Source: Malachius bipustulatus
Lineage: Eukaryota > Arthropoda > Insecta > Coleoptera > Melyridae
DNA: 64,000 nucleotides
Direction: 5' to 3'
NCBI GenBank assembly: GCA_910589415.1
Contig: OU342630.1
Span: 64,848,186-64,912,185 of the forward strand
The position numbers and the translations under genes are program-made. The notes under the pieces are model-generated. The model did not search any database. It was given only the letters and a program-made list of their open reading frames with translations, and was not told the DNA's origin. Below, in pieces: positions 34,921 to 45,979 of the stretch (within the stretch, counting starts at the first letter, position 1; the number at the start of each line of letters is the position of its first letter).

Positions 34921-35765
34921 AAGTTAGCCACACTTTCGGCCAGCCACGCTTTCGGCCAGGGAGAGGGCTTCGATTAATTTTCAGCAAAATTTTGGTTTTT
35001 TTTTCAGTTTAATCAGTCCGTGACTGAAATGTGGCTGTCCATTATACAGATTCTCTCAGTTTATAAAGTTCGTGGCCGAAAGTGTGGTTGGTCATTATTA
35101 TACAGGGTGATTGATTGAAACGCCACATTAGAAAAAGTTCGACTTCCAAATGATCTAGGATCCCATTTAAAAAAACAAAGATGGCCATTGCTTTCGCCAT
35201 TTTTAAATGTGCTGTCATCTTGGTAATATTTCATTTTGACTCGTTATTAGGTATGTTGCCTAAGTTCCAAATTTCAGAATCCTAGATCATTTGGAAGTCG
35301 AACTTTTTCTAATGTGGCGTTTCAATCAATCACCCTGTATAATTTCTGACTTCTTTCACCAAAATTTCAGCAAAAATTAATTTTTCAGTTTTAAAGTTCG
35401 TGGTCGAAAATGTGGCTGGGACCATTATTATATAATATAATTTCAGACTTTTTCAGGAAATTTTCAACAAAAATGATTTTCTCAGTTCATTGAGTTCGTG
35501 GCCGAAAGCGTGGCTGCATGGCCATTATTATATAATTTCGGACTTTTTCAGCAAAAATTATTTTCTCAGTTTATAAAGTTCAGGGCTGAAAGCGTGGATA
35601 GTCATTATTATAAAATTTCAGACTTTTCTCATCAAAATTTCAGCAAAGATTAATTGTTCAGTTTACAAAGTTCGTGGCCGAAAGTGTGGCTAGCCATTAT
35701 TATAAAAAGTCGAACTTTTATGAACAAAACTTCACCAAAAATTTTTTTCAGTTTATGGTAGTTTT
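34921..35765. repeat. Minisatellite of about 90-110-bp units, split by a MITE
   Basis: Units share TTTATAAAGTTCGTGGCCGA, AAGTGTGGCTGG, CCATTATTATA and TTTCAGACTTTTTCA. Copies start near 35000, 35058, 35385, 35490, 35568 and 35655. The first block (34925-34965) carries the CACTTTCGGCCA core in reverse orientation. The MITE at 35103 sits inside one unit at a TATTATTA site. Confidence 0.75.
35103..35337. mobile_element. 235-bp MITE, perfect 59-bp inverted ends, TA duplication
   Basis: The left end CAGGGTGATTGATTGAAACG and the right end are exact inverse copies over 59 bp, as far as AAATGATCTAGGAT. TA flanks are at 35101-35102 and 35338-35339. The minisatellite unit continues across the insertion, giving an independent picture of the empty site. 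Perfect arms imply very recent movement or ongoing homogenisation. Tc1/mariner-type by target site. Confidence 0.9.
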
Positions 35766-35933
35766 TATTGGGTGAACAAACCAAATATATAACTTAACTT
35801 GGGTCTTAAATGACGTCATGGATTTTGTTTGCCCGCAGAAACACACCTAGGTATATTTGTGTATAGTTAAAAGAGCTTTTCTTCTGAACAAATTTTGTAA
35901 AGGAAAAAATTGATTACCTTTTTCCGTTCAAGA

Positions 35934-36035
35934 CCCTCGGTTAAAATTACTAAAATTCAAATATGTTATTCAACTGTTTATGATGATCAAAAGTCTCCAT
36001 GGGTGTAAAGTGAATATAGTAATTTTAACCGAGGG
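35934..36035. repeat. Perfect 19-bp inverted repeat with 64-bp loop
   Basis: CCCTCGGTTAAAATTACTA at 35934-35952 is the exact inverse of 36017-36035. Confidence 0.8.
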
Positions 36036-36167
36036 CCGATTCCCATATGTTCCATGCGGGGTCCTTTGCAATTTGTTGTCTTTGACTTTGAAAATACGTT
36101 AACGCGCATCGAAAAAGTCGACATGTTATTATTAGTCCATGGAGAATCTCAAAAGAACCCTAGAAGA

Positions 36168-37806
36168 GCAATTATGATGTCCGTGAAGTTAGCACCGCCA
36201 TTTTGAATTTTCAACAAAAAAAGGATGTGCTCTGAGATGTACCCGCGATGTGCTATCATGTGTGCGACACTTTAAAAATAACATTTCTAAGGGTATGGTT
36301 TTTATAGCGCAACACTTATCCACGAAGTTAGCACCGCCATTTTTTCTTTTCTTAAAAACGCAAGTTGTGCCGGAATGTGCTCCTGTTGTGCTTCCATGTG
36401 CCGTAAAAAGAATTTTTTTAAATTCGAATTTGCGATTTTTATGGACGCAAATGCGATTTTTTAGCGAAGTTAGCACCGAAGTTGTTTATTTTCTTGAAAA
36501 CGCAAGTTGTGCCGTAATGTGCTCCTCTTGTGCTGTAAAAATGCATCCTGTTTATCAGCCATAGGTAGATAACATCGGTTGTATTAATTTTTGTAATTTT
36601 ATGGTTTTATTACTTTTATTTTTAATTTATTGGAAATAATTGGAATTAATTTTTGTAATTTTGATATGTAGGTACATATTATTATGTATTAAACCCCACA
36701 CAAGAAGAAACAATCAAAAAATAAAGAAAGATTTGCTTGTAATGCTTTTGAAAAAGAAAGAAAAGAATTGCGGTGCTAACTTAGCAAAAAAGGCATTTTC
36801 GTACATAAAAATCGCAAATTCGATTTTTTTTCAATTCTTTGTACGTCACATGGCAGCACAACATAGCACATTCCGGCACATTTTGCGTTTCAATAAAATA
36901 AAAAACCGCGGTGTTAACTTCGCTAAAAATCGCATTTTCGTTCATTAAAAATCGGTAGTTCGAATTTTTTAATTTAAAGTTATTTTTACGGCACATGGCA
37001 GCACAACAGGAGCACATTCCGACACAACTAGCGTTTTTAAGGAAAAAAAATGGCTGTGCTAACTTATTGGAAAAAAAGTGCTACCCTATAAAAATTAAAA
37101 ACCAAAGATACCCTTGGAAATATATTTTTGGTAATTATTTACATCCGCGGCTCCTAAGTTTCATCAATTTTTCCGGGACCGAGGAGCGAAATAGGGGTGC
37201 TGGATGGGTAAGAAGCTAAAAACAGCCATTGCAAACTAATATTAAGGTCACAACTAAGGCCTCTTTGGCACTGCGGTCGAATTTATATTTATTTCTTCAC
37301 TCTCAGGGCAAGGAAAATCTTCGATATTAACAGTAGCACGGTTTTTATTTTGAATTTTGCATTTATTTTGCATTTATATTCCAAAAATCATTGCATCAAT
37401 CCCTGTGGACTGAACACGATATGTGAAAGCGGATATAGTGTCGGTCCGGTACTGCACGCTTTGAAGCGCTTGAAGTGGGTACTTCCGTAATTCGCGGTAT
37501 CTACTCGCTGCCACTTGTCAGGACCGCACTCTCCCCGGACTCTCAAAACCGGTTTTTAGGCCGTTTTGTGGCTTTCCCTTTCATTTGCAAAGCAAATGAA
37601 TAATTGCCTGGTGTTAGTATAGGTACTATGTTCTCCACCCCTATTATATCGGTGCCATAGTGAAACTTTAGGAGCCGCGGATGTAAATAATGACCATATT
37701 TTTTAAGTGCGGCACATGATAGCACATCGCGGGCACATCTCAGTACATCCTTTTTTTTTGTAGAAAATCCAAAATGGCGGTGGAAACTTCACGGACATGC
37801 AATTAT
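36168..37806. repeat. Modular foldback element built from about 110-bp units
   Basis: The outer arms ATGTCCGTGAAG..ACCGCCATTTTG (36175-36240) and the inverse (37690-37806) pair well. They include GTGCTATCATGTG..CGCGATGTGC blocks. Inside, the module GAAGTTAGCACCG...GTGCCGGAATGTGCTCCTGT...CATGTGCCGTAAAA recurs several times on the left half. It is inverted on the right half (36770-37075). A second inner pair, ATTTACATCCGCGGCTCCTA (about 37137) and its inverse (about 37669), flanks a loop of about 500 bp that is richer in GC. The open frames at 36189-37017 are by-products of the repeats. Confidence 0.7.
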
Positions 37807-39282
37807 AATGTAAACACTAATGTATACCATTTTGTAATACTTACGTTAGTGAATTATCACAACAAGACGATCGGAAATTGTTCCTTTCCTTTCTATAAAA
37901 AAATGCGAACAATTTTTCTTAAAGTACGGCCCTGATTCCTTGATTTAAAATTCTGGCAAAAATCCCGTAAATTCGCAGTACTTCAGATTTTGAAAAGGTT
38001 TCAAATGGATTTTGAGGAACATAAGAAATAATTTGTACGACAAAATTGAAAATTGAAGTTTAGGCAGGTTCAATTAAGTTCTTACTTTGATCTGTTTTTG
38101 TGAAGCTGGTCGAAGTGTTCCGTTCGATTTAAGCTCATTTCATAGCATTTTTCTTTCTATATACTCTCGAATCCGATTGTGGTTTCTCCGAAAAATTGAA
38201 TCGCTGTCAAAAAATGTAAACCATTTCTATTCAAGTACGGTCCTGGATTTTAAATTTACAGATAGGTCATCTTGAAGGGCCTCGGTAGAAGAGTGATTTT
38301 GGTAAGTGGGCTTTCATCAAACCGTTGCAAAGATATCGTCGTTTAAAATTTCAGCCCAAACATAGAAAACATTAAAATAGAAAACAGTAACTTAATTCGT
38401 ACCTGTAAGCCTAAAAAAAAACTCAAAGATTTAAGGTTGCCTGAATGTCCCTTACTTGGCATTTGACTAGAAATTTGACAGTTATTCACATGCACAAACA
38501 TGTATTTAACAAAATTATACACAACAGAGAAATAAGCATATAGAAATATTGTTGAAAACAGAATAACGCCCTCTGAGTAGTGAGAAAAATTTCACTCCTG
38601 ACAAATTATTTGGCAATACAACGTTTCGATATTTGCGAGGCAGTCGTCACGCATCTTTTCCCTTGTCATATTTATCTCAAAGTCGGGAAATGTTCTTGAT
38701 CAAACGTAGGTAATCGCATTTTTATAATCTTCAAGCTCATAAACGACGTCGAAGGGACAAACAGATTAGAGAGATTTATGGTGCAGAAAGTTCTATTCTA
38801 ATGTAAATATTGATGCGTAATAAAAATTAACGATCCTTCTCAGATATAGCAACATTAATATCAACAGCCACGTTCTAGCCGGGAAATTTGTTCATCAAAA
38901 AAGTAGTAGGTAATGTTAATTTCGATATTTTTACCGAGTTTTTTTACTTACCATCATTTATGAGTATCTGTACATAAACAGCCCTCACGAGAATATTTTT
39001 GGACATACAATTATTTTTCTGACTCCCCTATTTGTTTTAGAGATAAATGTTAAATGGGTCATTTGTTAACATTGAAAAGCTGCTTCTGTTGCCATATAGC
39101 TATACGAATTTTCACGGCTTGGTAAAACATATCATTCGCATAACAGAGTATTTTTGGATGCAGTAGCAGCACCATCTCCTCGGCATAAATCCTCAATACA
39201 CCTTATCTCTAAAACGTATAGGGAAGACAATAATCGAAACTCAAGTTTTCACCATTGGAATTGGAATCTCTAATATGCTCCA
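37807..39282. other. No gene recognised
   Basis: AT-rich DNA without clear exons or repeat ends. Confidence 0.4.
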
Positions 39283-39284
39283 TT

Positions 39285-40083
39285 GTATCGTGTGATCCAC
39301 AAAATTTTTCATCAACTAGTGCCTTGTAAGAGAGAGATGACTATTGCAGTCATGTCTGAGCTCATTTTATGGAAATAATTTTAAAATAACGTTAGTCGTT
39401 CAAATTCTCATGTGTCAGTGTCATAATTTCCATTCCTGTCAGTTTAAATTTAAATATTAAATATTACTTATTTTTAATATTATGGCTTTCAACGATCAAT
39501 GTTCCATGCTGGAAATATACTTCAGAAATTGACAAAAAATCAATGATCAATGGACTTATTCCAACCATGATTTCCATCAAGAATTTCGGGAAGAATTCCC
39601 AGAAACTGCAGTTGATTTTGATCAGTTTCGTAGAACTGTGCAGCGTTTAGTGAATCAATTCAGAGAAACGGGAAGTGTAGACCGTAAAAAAGGTAGTGCC
39701 AGGTTAAGAATAAGAACTCATTAAATCGAAATGCAAATCGATCAGTGAAAAAGTAAACATCTAATTCGATGACAGTAGGTAACTAGGTAACGAACTAACC
39801 TAACTTTATAGACTTTTATCCTTATTATTTCAACGAAATTGGAATTTTTGGGTTCATTATGCAAGTAAATCATGTTTTTGCTTATTGCTCTATGATCTGT
39901 AGGTCACTGATTGGAGTTGTTGGATTGTTGGACACATCTTCCAACAAACTGTGTGTATTGTGTGTATTTATTAATTTTGTATTATTTTGTATTATTTATT
40001 TGTATTTATATTTATCTGGTAGACAAGCTTCATTTCATTCAAGGCACTAGTTGATGGAAAATTTTGTGTGGATCACACGATAC
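39285..40083 (+). mobile_element. Tc1/mariner-like deletion derivative with transposase N-terminus
   Basis: The inverted ends TCGTGTGATCCACA(A)AATTTT...ACTAGTGCCTT (about 39287-39325) mirror 40041-40080. TA sits directly outside both tips. Inside, the plus-strand frame beginning at 39483 has a DNA-binding helix-turn-helix-like start: RRTVQRLVNQFRETGSVDRK followed by KGSAR. This is the signature of the N-terminal domain of SETMAR/mariner-like insect transposases. An in-frame stop lies near 39531, and the frame ends at about 39741. The DDE catalytic part is missing. The element is therefore internally deleted and non-autonomous. Confidence 0.75.
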
Positions 40084-40313
40084 AAGTCATGTAGCATTAA
40101 CTGTAACAACTGTAATTAGTGTAATTGAATGTAATTTAATTATATCATGAATATTTTGAATAATAATCATATAGAGAATTCTAATACTAATTAAAGTATT
40201 AATACTTTTCTTATTATTAATTAATTCTAAATTTAATACTTTTTTTGAGCGTTTTCGCATTGTGCGGTTTCGACCCGTTTTACTTCGTCCCGTAAAATTC
40301 GCCCCGAGGTAAT
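40084..40313. other. Spacer between two inverted-repeat elements
   Basis: No gene seen. The minus-strand frame 40087-40353 runs into the next MITE and has no family likeness. Confidence 0.4.
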
Positions 40314-40513
40314 GAGTGAGAGTGGAGTTATCCACACCAATCCAGAGGCGCATTTTCTCTTATTATGAATCAGGGCTATAAATTATTGCACGTCTTCTAT
40401 CTATCTTTCCTCGCAGACTTCAGACTTCTCACACTAAATTGTCTCTTTTCTCTAAGTATAGAGAGCGTAGACGTGTGCCTGTATTGATTGGTGTGGATAA
40501 CTTCACTCACACA
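40314..40513. mobile_element. About 200-bp MITE
   Basis: The ends GTGAGAGTGGAGTTATCCAC and the inverse GGTGTGGATAACTTCACTCAC pair over about 25 bp, with weaker pairing inward. No clear target duplication. No coding capacity. Confidence 0.6.
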
Positions 40514-41757
40514 TCAGTTCCCATATTGCGGTAATATTTCGATATGATAGGTACACTACGCACAAATGAAATTATTGCACCCCAAAATTTGGCCTGAATT
40601 TAATTGGGGATAATTTTCGAAATTCCAAAGGGATTTCGATTTTTTTCCATATGTCAGCAGCCTTATCCTTCATTTTTCTGCTTCATTGGATCTATGCTCA
40701 AAAAAACTGTCAACAAATTTTCTACAGGGTGATATGTGAAGGCGTGCAGAATCACTCCGCGGTTTTCTTACCACCGTTTTCTAAATAAATTTTTCTTGTA
40801 AGTTTTGATGAGAAAATTTCGAATCTTGATGTCTCACCTCGAAACGGCGGTTTTCAAATTTTCGATTTAACATCGGTTTTTACAGAGTGTGATCTCAAAA
40901 AATCAACTGTTTGCTCTTGAAGTGCATATCTTTTTTCCTCGCCAAACGATTTTGGAAATTTTAAGCCTTATATTGAAGCTAAAACTTCAGGCAAGAAAAT
41001 CCAGGGACGAAAATTGACTCAAGACAAACTCTAAAAAAAAAGATTGCATAAAAAATTACTCAAATTTAAATTTCTTCTGAAAACAGGTTTTGGGAGGAAA
41101 ACTGAATGTAAATCAACTTGTCTCGGAACTAGCCTCATTTCTGAACAGTTTAAGAATTTTCTTGCTGACACGAAATGGAAAATGTTGAAACAACAACCAA
41201 ATTAAATCTGAACAAATCTTACGAAGATTGTAACAATCACTACTTGACTAAAACAAGCTGGCGATTATTAGAATTTTCGTAACGATGGTTACGAACCATT
41301 CTCAGGTATTAAGAAAGTGCGCTGATTCCACCTGAAAACTTGCAAATGTAATTTGACTGTTGTTTCAACATTTTTCATCTCGTGTCAGCAAGAAAATCTT
41401 AAATAGTCCAGAAATGAAGACTGGTTCCGAGGCAACTTGATTTTCATTCAGTTTTCTTCAGAAAACCTGTTTCCAAAATAAATTGAAATTTTTCTATGCA
41501 ATCTTTTGTTTTTAACGTTTGTCCTGAGCTAATTTTCATCCCTGGATTTTCTTGCCTGAACTTTTAGCTTCAATATGAGGCTTAAATTTCCAAAATCGTT
41601 TGGCGATTTTTTTTTAGATCACCTGTAAATACATGTGTTAAAAAGAAAATTTGAAAAGCGTTTCGAGGTGAGACATCAAGATTTTGCACGCATTTGAATA
41701 TGTACATATCATCCTGTATAAAATTTATTGACATTTTCTTTTAGTTTGGATCTAGAC

Positions 41758-44633
41758 GTACGAAAAGGCGTGTCCCTTGAGAAGGCCTCCAGAAAAGAAA
41801 ATCAGGTGGTGGAGCAAAGAACTCCATCACCTCAGGAGGTCAGCGAGGAGGTCACTTCGACAGGCCGTGACCTCAGGAGAGGACACTCAATGGGACCGTT
41901 TTCGAGAAGCTAGAAGAGAATTTAAGAGAGAGATAAGGCACAGCAAGAGAGCGAGCTGGCGAGAATTCTGCGAGGAGTTAACCTCCCTCCCGGAGGCTGC
42001 CAGGCTCGCAAAATTGCTTAGTGCCTCAAAACGCAACGAAATAGGCTCGATCAAGAAAGAGAACGGAACCTGGACAGAAACGGAGGAGGAGACAATTGAG
42101 CACCTCCTCAGAATCCACTTCCCGGGAACAGACCAAGTCGACCCAGAGAGGCGGGCGGAGCCAACCTCGGACTGGCAGCTAGCCGAAAATCTGGTAAACG
42201 ACGAGGTCATACGAAGGGTAAGCAAAGAGTTCCGTCCATACAAGACAGCAGGACCTGATGGCATTTTCCCAGCATTGCTGCAGGCGGGCCTGGAAACGAT
42301 TCTCCCCAGCGTGAGAAACATATTCCGGGCTAGCCTAGCAACGGGATATGTGCCCCAGGCATGGAGGAAAGCAAATGTGGTCTTCATTCCCAAACAAGGA
42401 AAAGAGGACTACACTTTAGCTAAGTCATTCAGGCCTATCAGTCTGACATCCTTCATGCTGAAAATGCTAGAAAGGATAGTCGACAGATACCTGATAGAAA
42501 ACACACTGCGTGAGTTCCCGTTTCACAGGGGTCAACATGCTTACCTGAAGCAAAGATCCACGGAAACTGCTCTACACGCAGTGACTAGAGAAATTGAAAA
42601 AGCGCTGCATCACGGGAACTGGGCCTTGGCCATTTTCTTTGATGTGGAAGGCGCTTTTGACAAGGCAAGAACAAGAACCATATGCACAGAGCTGCAATCC
42701 AGGGGTACCCCCCCGGTCCTGATTAACTGGATTGCTTCAGCGATCGAAAGCAGGCAGGTGTCGTCGGGTGCGGGAGAAGTTCGAGTGGGCATTGCGGTGA
42801 GTGGTGGATGCCCCCAAGGCAGCTGCCTATCACCTCACCTGTGGTGCCTGATCATGGACGGCCTCCTAAAGCGCCTGACAGATGACGGACTGTATGCACA
42901 GGCATACGCTGACGATGGGCTGGTTCTAGTAACCGGCCAATTCCTAAGCGTGGTCTGCGATCGCATGCAGAGTGCATGTAAGATAATTGAAAAATGGTGT
43001 GAAGAGGCGGGGCTGACCATCAACCCCGAAAAGACCGACATGGTCCTCTTCACAAGGAAAAGGGATAAAAGAGGATTCAAACCACCCAGGCTGTTTGGCA
43101 AACTCCTAACTCTTAGTGGGGAGGCCAAATACCTTGGAATGGTACTAGACGAAAAGCTGACCTGGAAGCCACAGATTGACAGAATAGTCACAAAAACTGT
43201 GTCATCTCTATGGCAGCTAAGAGGGACAATAGGCAAGGTGTGGGGGCTAAAACCGAAGATAATGCACTGGTTATACACGGCCATCATCAGACCGAGAATC
43301 AGTTATGGTTCGGTGGTCTGGTGGAAAACAACCACAAGCAATACCGTTGCAAACAGGCTGGCTAAACTCCAACGGCTCGCCAGTTTGCTAATAACAAGTG
43401 CAATGAGAACCACACCGTCAGCAGCCCTGAATGTCATTCTGGAGCTGCCACCGCTTCCCATTTGGATAAAAGGGGAGGCCATGGCGGCCCACCTAAGAAT
43501 GCGTGATTCGGGACTATGGAAAGGCGGAGGTTATAAAGGACACACAGAGATAGCCAAGGTTGCCGAGGTGGAGATACCAATCTCAAACCTTATGTCTACC
43601 TCAAAAACAAGAAACAACAGAGAAAACAAGAAATTTACCCTGCAAATTCCTGAAAAGGAAAAGTGGGAAAAAAAGGAGGTAGCCTTCGAACCAGGAGGAC
43701 TAGTCTGTTTCACAGACGGCTCCAGGAACAAAAATGGCCACGTAGGAGCGGGGCTCTACCTGGCTGGACGGAAACTGGGAAGATCCTACCCTCTTGGGTC
43801 CACCGCAACCGTCTTCCAGGCGGAGATTTATGCCATCCTGCAAGCAGCTAGACTGGAGCAGATAACAGAAGCCGGGGAACTGACGATATACATATGCACG
43901 GATAGTCAGGCCGCCGCAAAAGCGCTGGGCACACACGGAACCAACTCCCCACTGGTCCAGGAGTGTGTCGAGGCGCTGAACAGACTGGCGGACAGAAAAT
44001 CGGTGCATATCGTGTGGGTTCCCGCACACTCAGGTGTACCAGGTAATGAGCTAGCAGATCAATACGCGAAGCTCGGGACCAGGGAAACCTTTTGTGGGCC
44101 GGAGCCCGTCCTGGGTCTGACCAAAAATCTTCTCAAAGAATCTATAAAAGAATGGACTCGCAAGGGTTTAGAGAACCACTGGGAAACAGCACCAGGCTGC
44201 AGACAGGCCAGGCTGTTTCTGGCTGGTCCGATCGGAAACAGATGGACCAGCATGTCCAGAATGAACCGGAGGGAACTCAGACTACTAGTCGGGGTTCTCA
44301 CCGGTCACAGCAGTCTGAACAGACACCTGCAAGTGATGGGGGTCACTCGGGACCCGGTCTGCCCTAAATGCGGAATGGATGACGAGGACTCCCACCATTA
44401 TGTGGGCGTATGCGAGGTATACAGTAACCTCAGGCTCAACATCTTTGGGTCTGAGGAGCTACAAGAGGAAGAAATGAAACTCCTCTCATACAACAACCTT
44501 CTGGCCTTTATTAAAAGGTCGGGGAGGTTCGAGTAGGAGTTTCACCATGGTTCGGGTAAGGCGAAAAGGGCCCTCGGTGGCCTAGTCGCTTGGGGTGTAC
44601 CACCCCTACCCACCATACTACTACTACTACTAC
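41758..44633 (+). mobile_element. 5'-truncated non-LTR retrotransposon with 12-bp target duplication
   Basis: The 12-bp direct repeat TTGGATCTAGAC flanks the insertion (41746-41757 and 44634-44645). The 3' end is a short (TAC)n tail at about 44616-44633 rather than poly(A). The 5' end enters ORF2 just after where the endonuclease domain should end, with ACPL..WW-type linker residues, so the copy is truncated as usual for target-primed insertion. The GC content and intact reading frame contrast with the decayed DNA around it, so it is young. Confidence 0.9.
41777..44536 (+). CDS. Reverse transcriptase-RNase H ORF2 fragment of a LINE
   Basis: An uninterrupted frame of 919 codons, open from 41756. 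It has no ATG at its start (TTG at 41777) because the 5' end is lost. Domains in order: linker (1-60); RT with AGPDGIFP (about 158), motif A FFDVEGAFD (about 287-297), motif B GGCPQGSCLSP (about 343), and the catalytic YADD (about 377); thumb block KYLGMVLDEKLTW (about 450); RNase H with FTDGS (about 644), a conserved Glu in QAEIYA (about 680), TDS (about 708) and PAHSGVPGNELAD (about 749-761); and a C-terminal CCHC-type knuckle CPKCG...HH...C (about 862-879). All catalytic residues are present. The I/Jockey/R1 group is the likely home; the exact clade is open. The endonuclease is absent, so it cannot move alone. Frames on the other strand here are shadows. Confidence 0.92.
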   Translation: MRRPPEKKIRWWSKELHHLRRSARRSLRQAVTSGEDTQWDRFREARREFKREIRHSKRASWREFCEELTSLPEAARLAKLLSASKRNEIGSIKKENGTWTETEEETIEHLLRIHFPGTDQVDPERRAEPTSDWQLAENLVNDEVIRRVSKEFRPYKTAGPDGIFPALLQAGLETILPSVRNIFRASLATGYVPQAWRKANVVFIPKQGKEDYTLAKSFRPISLTSFMLKMLERIVDRYLIENTLREFPFHRGQHAYLKQRSTETALHAVTREIEKALHHGNWALAIFFDVEGAFDKARTRTICTELQSRGTPPVLINWIASAIESRQVSSGAGEVRVGIAVSGGCPQGSCLSPHLWCLIMDGLLKRLTDDGLYAQAYADDGLVLVTGQFLSVVCDRMQSACKIIEKWCEEAGLTINPEKTDMVLFTRKRDKRGFKPPRLFGKLLTLSGEAKYLGMVLDEKLTWKPQIDRIVTKTVSSLWQLRGTIGKVWGLKPKIMHWLYTAIIRPRISYGSVVWWKTTTSNTVANRLAKLQRLASLLITSAMRTTPSAALNVILELPPLPIWIKGEAMAAHLRMRDSGLWKGGGYKGHTEIAKVAEVEIPISNLMSTSKTRNNRENKKFTLQIPEKEKWEKKEVAFEPGGLVCFTDGSRNKNGHVGAGLYLAGRKLGRSYPLGSTATVFQAEIYAILQAARLEQITEAGELTIYICTDSQAAAKALGTHGTNSPLVQECVEALNRLADRKSVHIVWVPAHSGVPGNELADQYAKLGTRETFCGPEPVLGLTKNLLKESIKEWTRKGLENHWETAPGCRQARLFLAGPIGNRWTSMSRMNRRELRLLVGVLTGHSSLNRHLQVMGVTRDPVCPKCGMDDEDSHHYVGVCEVYSNLRLNIFGSEELQEEEMKLLSYNNLLAFIKRSGRFE

Positions 44634-44783
44634 TTGGATCTAGACCCAATAAAGCAGAAAAATAAAGGATAGGGCAGCGCTGACATGCGAAAATAAAATC
44701 GAAATCCCTTGAGAATATCGACAATTATCCCCAATCAAATTCAGGCATAATTTTGGGATGCGACACTTTCATTTGCGCGTAGT

Positions 44784-45977
44784 TTGACAGCCAAAACTGT
44801 ACATTTTTTTTTATTTATAGTTGAAACAGTAATATCATAATTGAGTGAAACCATTGGTTGACCTTGGTCAAAGCTCATTTGATGCAAACGAGCATGCAAA
44901 CGACGACTAAAAATTATTTATGCTGCAGTAAATAACTGATAGAAACTACTTATGTCTCGTCATGTAACATCATCATAAAAAAGTTGATAAAAAATGATAA
45001 TGCAAACATGTAAAAAAAAAGAAAAAAAGACCAAAATGTAAATCATGATGTATGAGTAGTTTAGCCTTTTAAAGAAATAAAAAAAGTCAGCTGGCGTTAA
45101 TTATTATTGTAAAATATGTGACCGCAAAGAATTTCACTTCCTGGTAGAGTTTACTACTGGTTATATCCATGAAAGTTCACTTTCAACGAATTATTTCGAA
45201 TTTCTATTATGTCGTTGTCACAACATTCATCACAACGTTCATAAATGTCACAAATGTAAATGTAAATCAAATGGATGGGGAAAAAAATGGTAAATTTTGC
45301 CTGTACGTAAATACCAAAATACCGCGAAGTATGTCAAAATTATAGTGCGAAATTATCAATAGGAAGCGGCAAATCAAGATGCATGTAAATTTTTGAAAAT
45401 TTCGTAAAATATCAACAAATTTACCGCTATGTAATGAAAGTTTGAAGTATGAACAAAAAAAAAAAAAAAAAACGGAAAACCTCGGGCTCGACAACGCAGA
45501 TAATATATTTTTTATCATTATTCGTATTCATTACCATTTTTAATTTCCCGTTTTCTTTTCTCTAATAGTTTTTTTTTCTCGACAAATGGTCAAAAAAATT
45601 CACGTAACTTCCGAACGCCACCTCCTATCGAGGAACGATTTTCAGATTTGGATTCGTCGTTGATTATTATTGGAAAAAAAAACTATTTTATTTCTATTTA
45701 GTGCATACGCTAATTATAATGTGCCCCTTTGGAATTCACCTCTCACAAGCAGAAATCAATTTTTTGCTACTTCGCTGTATTTTGGTATTTGGATATGAAT
45801 TTTGTCGCGAATTATTTCGGTAAGCTTCAAGCGTTTACAGAATAATTGAAGATAAGGGCAGAATATTATTTGAAAAAAAAAAACTGGAACCAGTTTCATA
45901 AGTATCTAAGGAATTATCTGAAGGAAAAAACTCTGGTACAGTGCTTTGGAGTCCATACTGTGCCTGATACCGCAATA
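44784..45977. other. AT-rich, no gene recognised
   Basis: Contains an 18-A run near 45457. The plus frame 45846-46040 runs into the next MITE and has no sure family. Confidence 0.4.
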
Positions 45978-45979
45978 TA

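Larger units (their letters stand above)
40554..44783. mobile_element. Foldback element, arms about 600 bp, split by a LINE
   Basis: The tips ACTACGC(A/G)CAAATGAAA at 40556 and the inverse at 44783 start an inverted repeat. It runs about 145 bp (40556-40700 against 44634-44783), sharing GGATAATT, AGGGATTTCG and TTTTTCTGCTT blocks. It resumes as 40710-41250 against 41260-41745, sharing ATCTTGATGTCTCACCTCG, AAAATCCAGGGA and TGTTGAAACAACA-type blocks. Removing the LINE (41758-44645) restores one continuous foldback of about 1.34 kb. No transposase was seen. No target duplication is convincing. Confidence 0.75.

Noticed and set aside
36189..37017. Four overlapping 78-104-codon frames with similar peptides on both strands
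   Set aside because: They are translations of the same repeated module in direct and inverted copies.
41887..44301. Many minus-strand and alternative frames across the 919-codon LINE frame
   Set aside because: Shadows caused by the GC-rich, strongly coding plus strand.
41777..44536. 919-codon frame considered as a domesticated host gene
   Set aside because: Exact 12-bp target duplication, 5' truncation, repeat tail and lack of a start codon show it is a recent LINE insertion.
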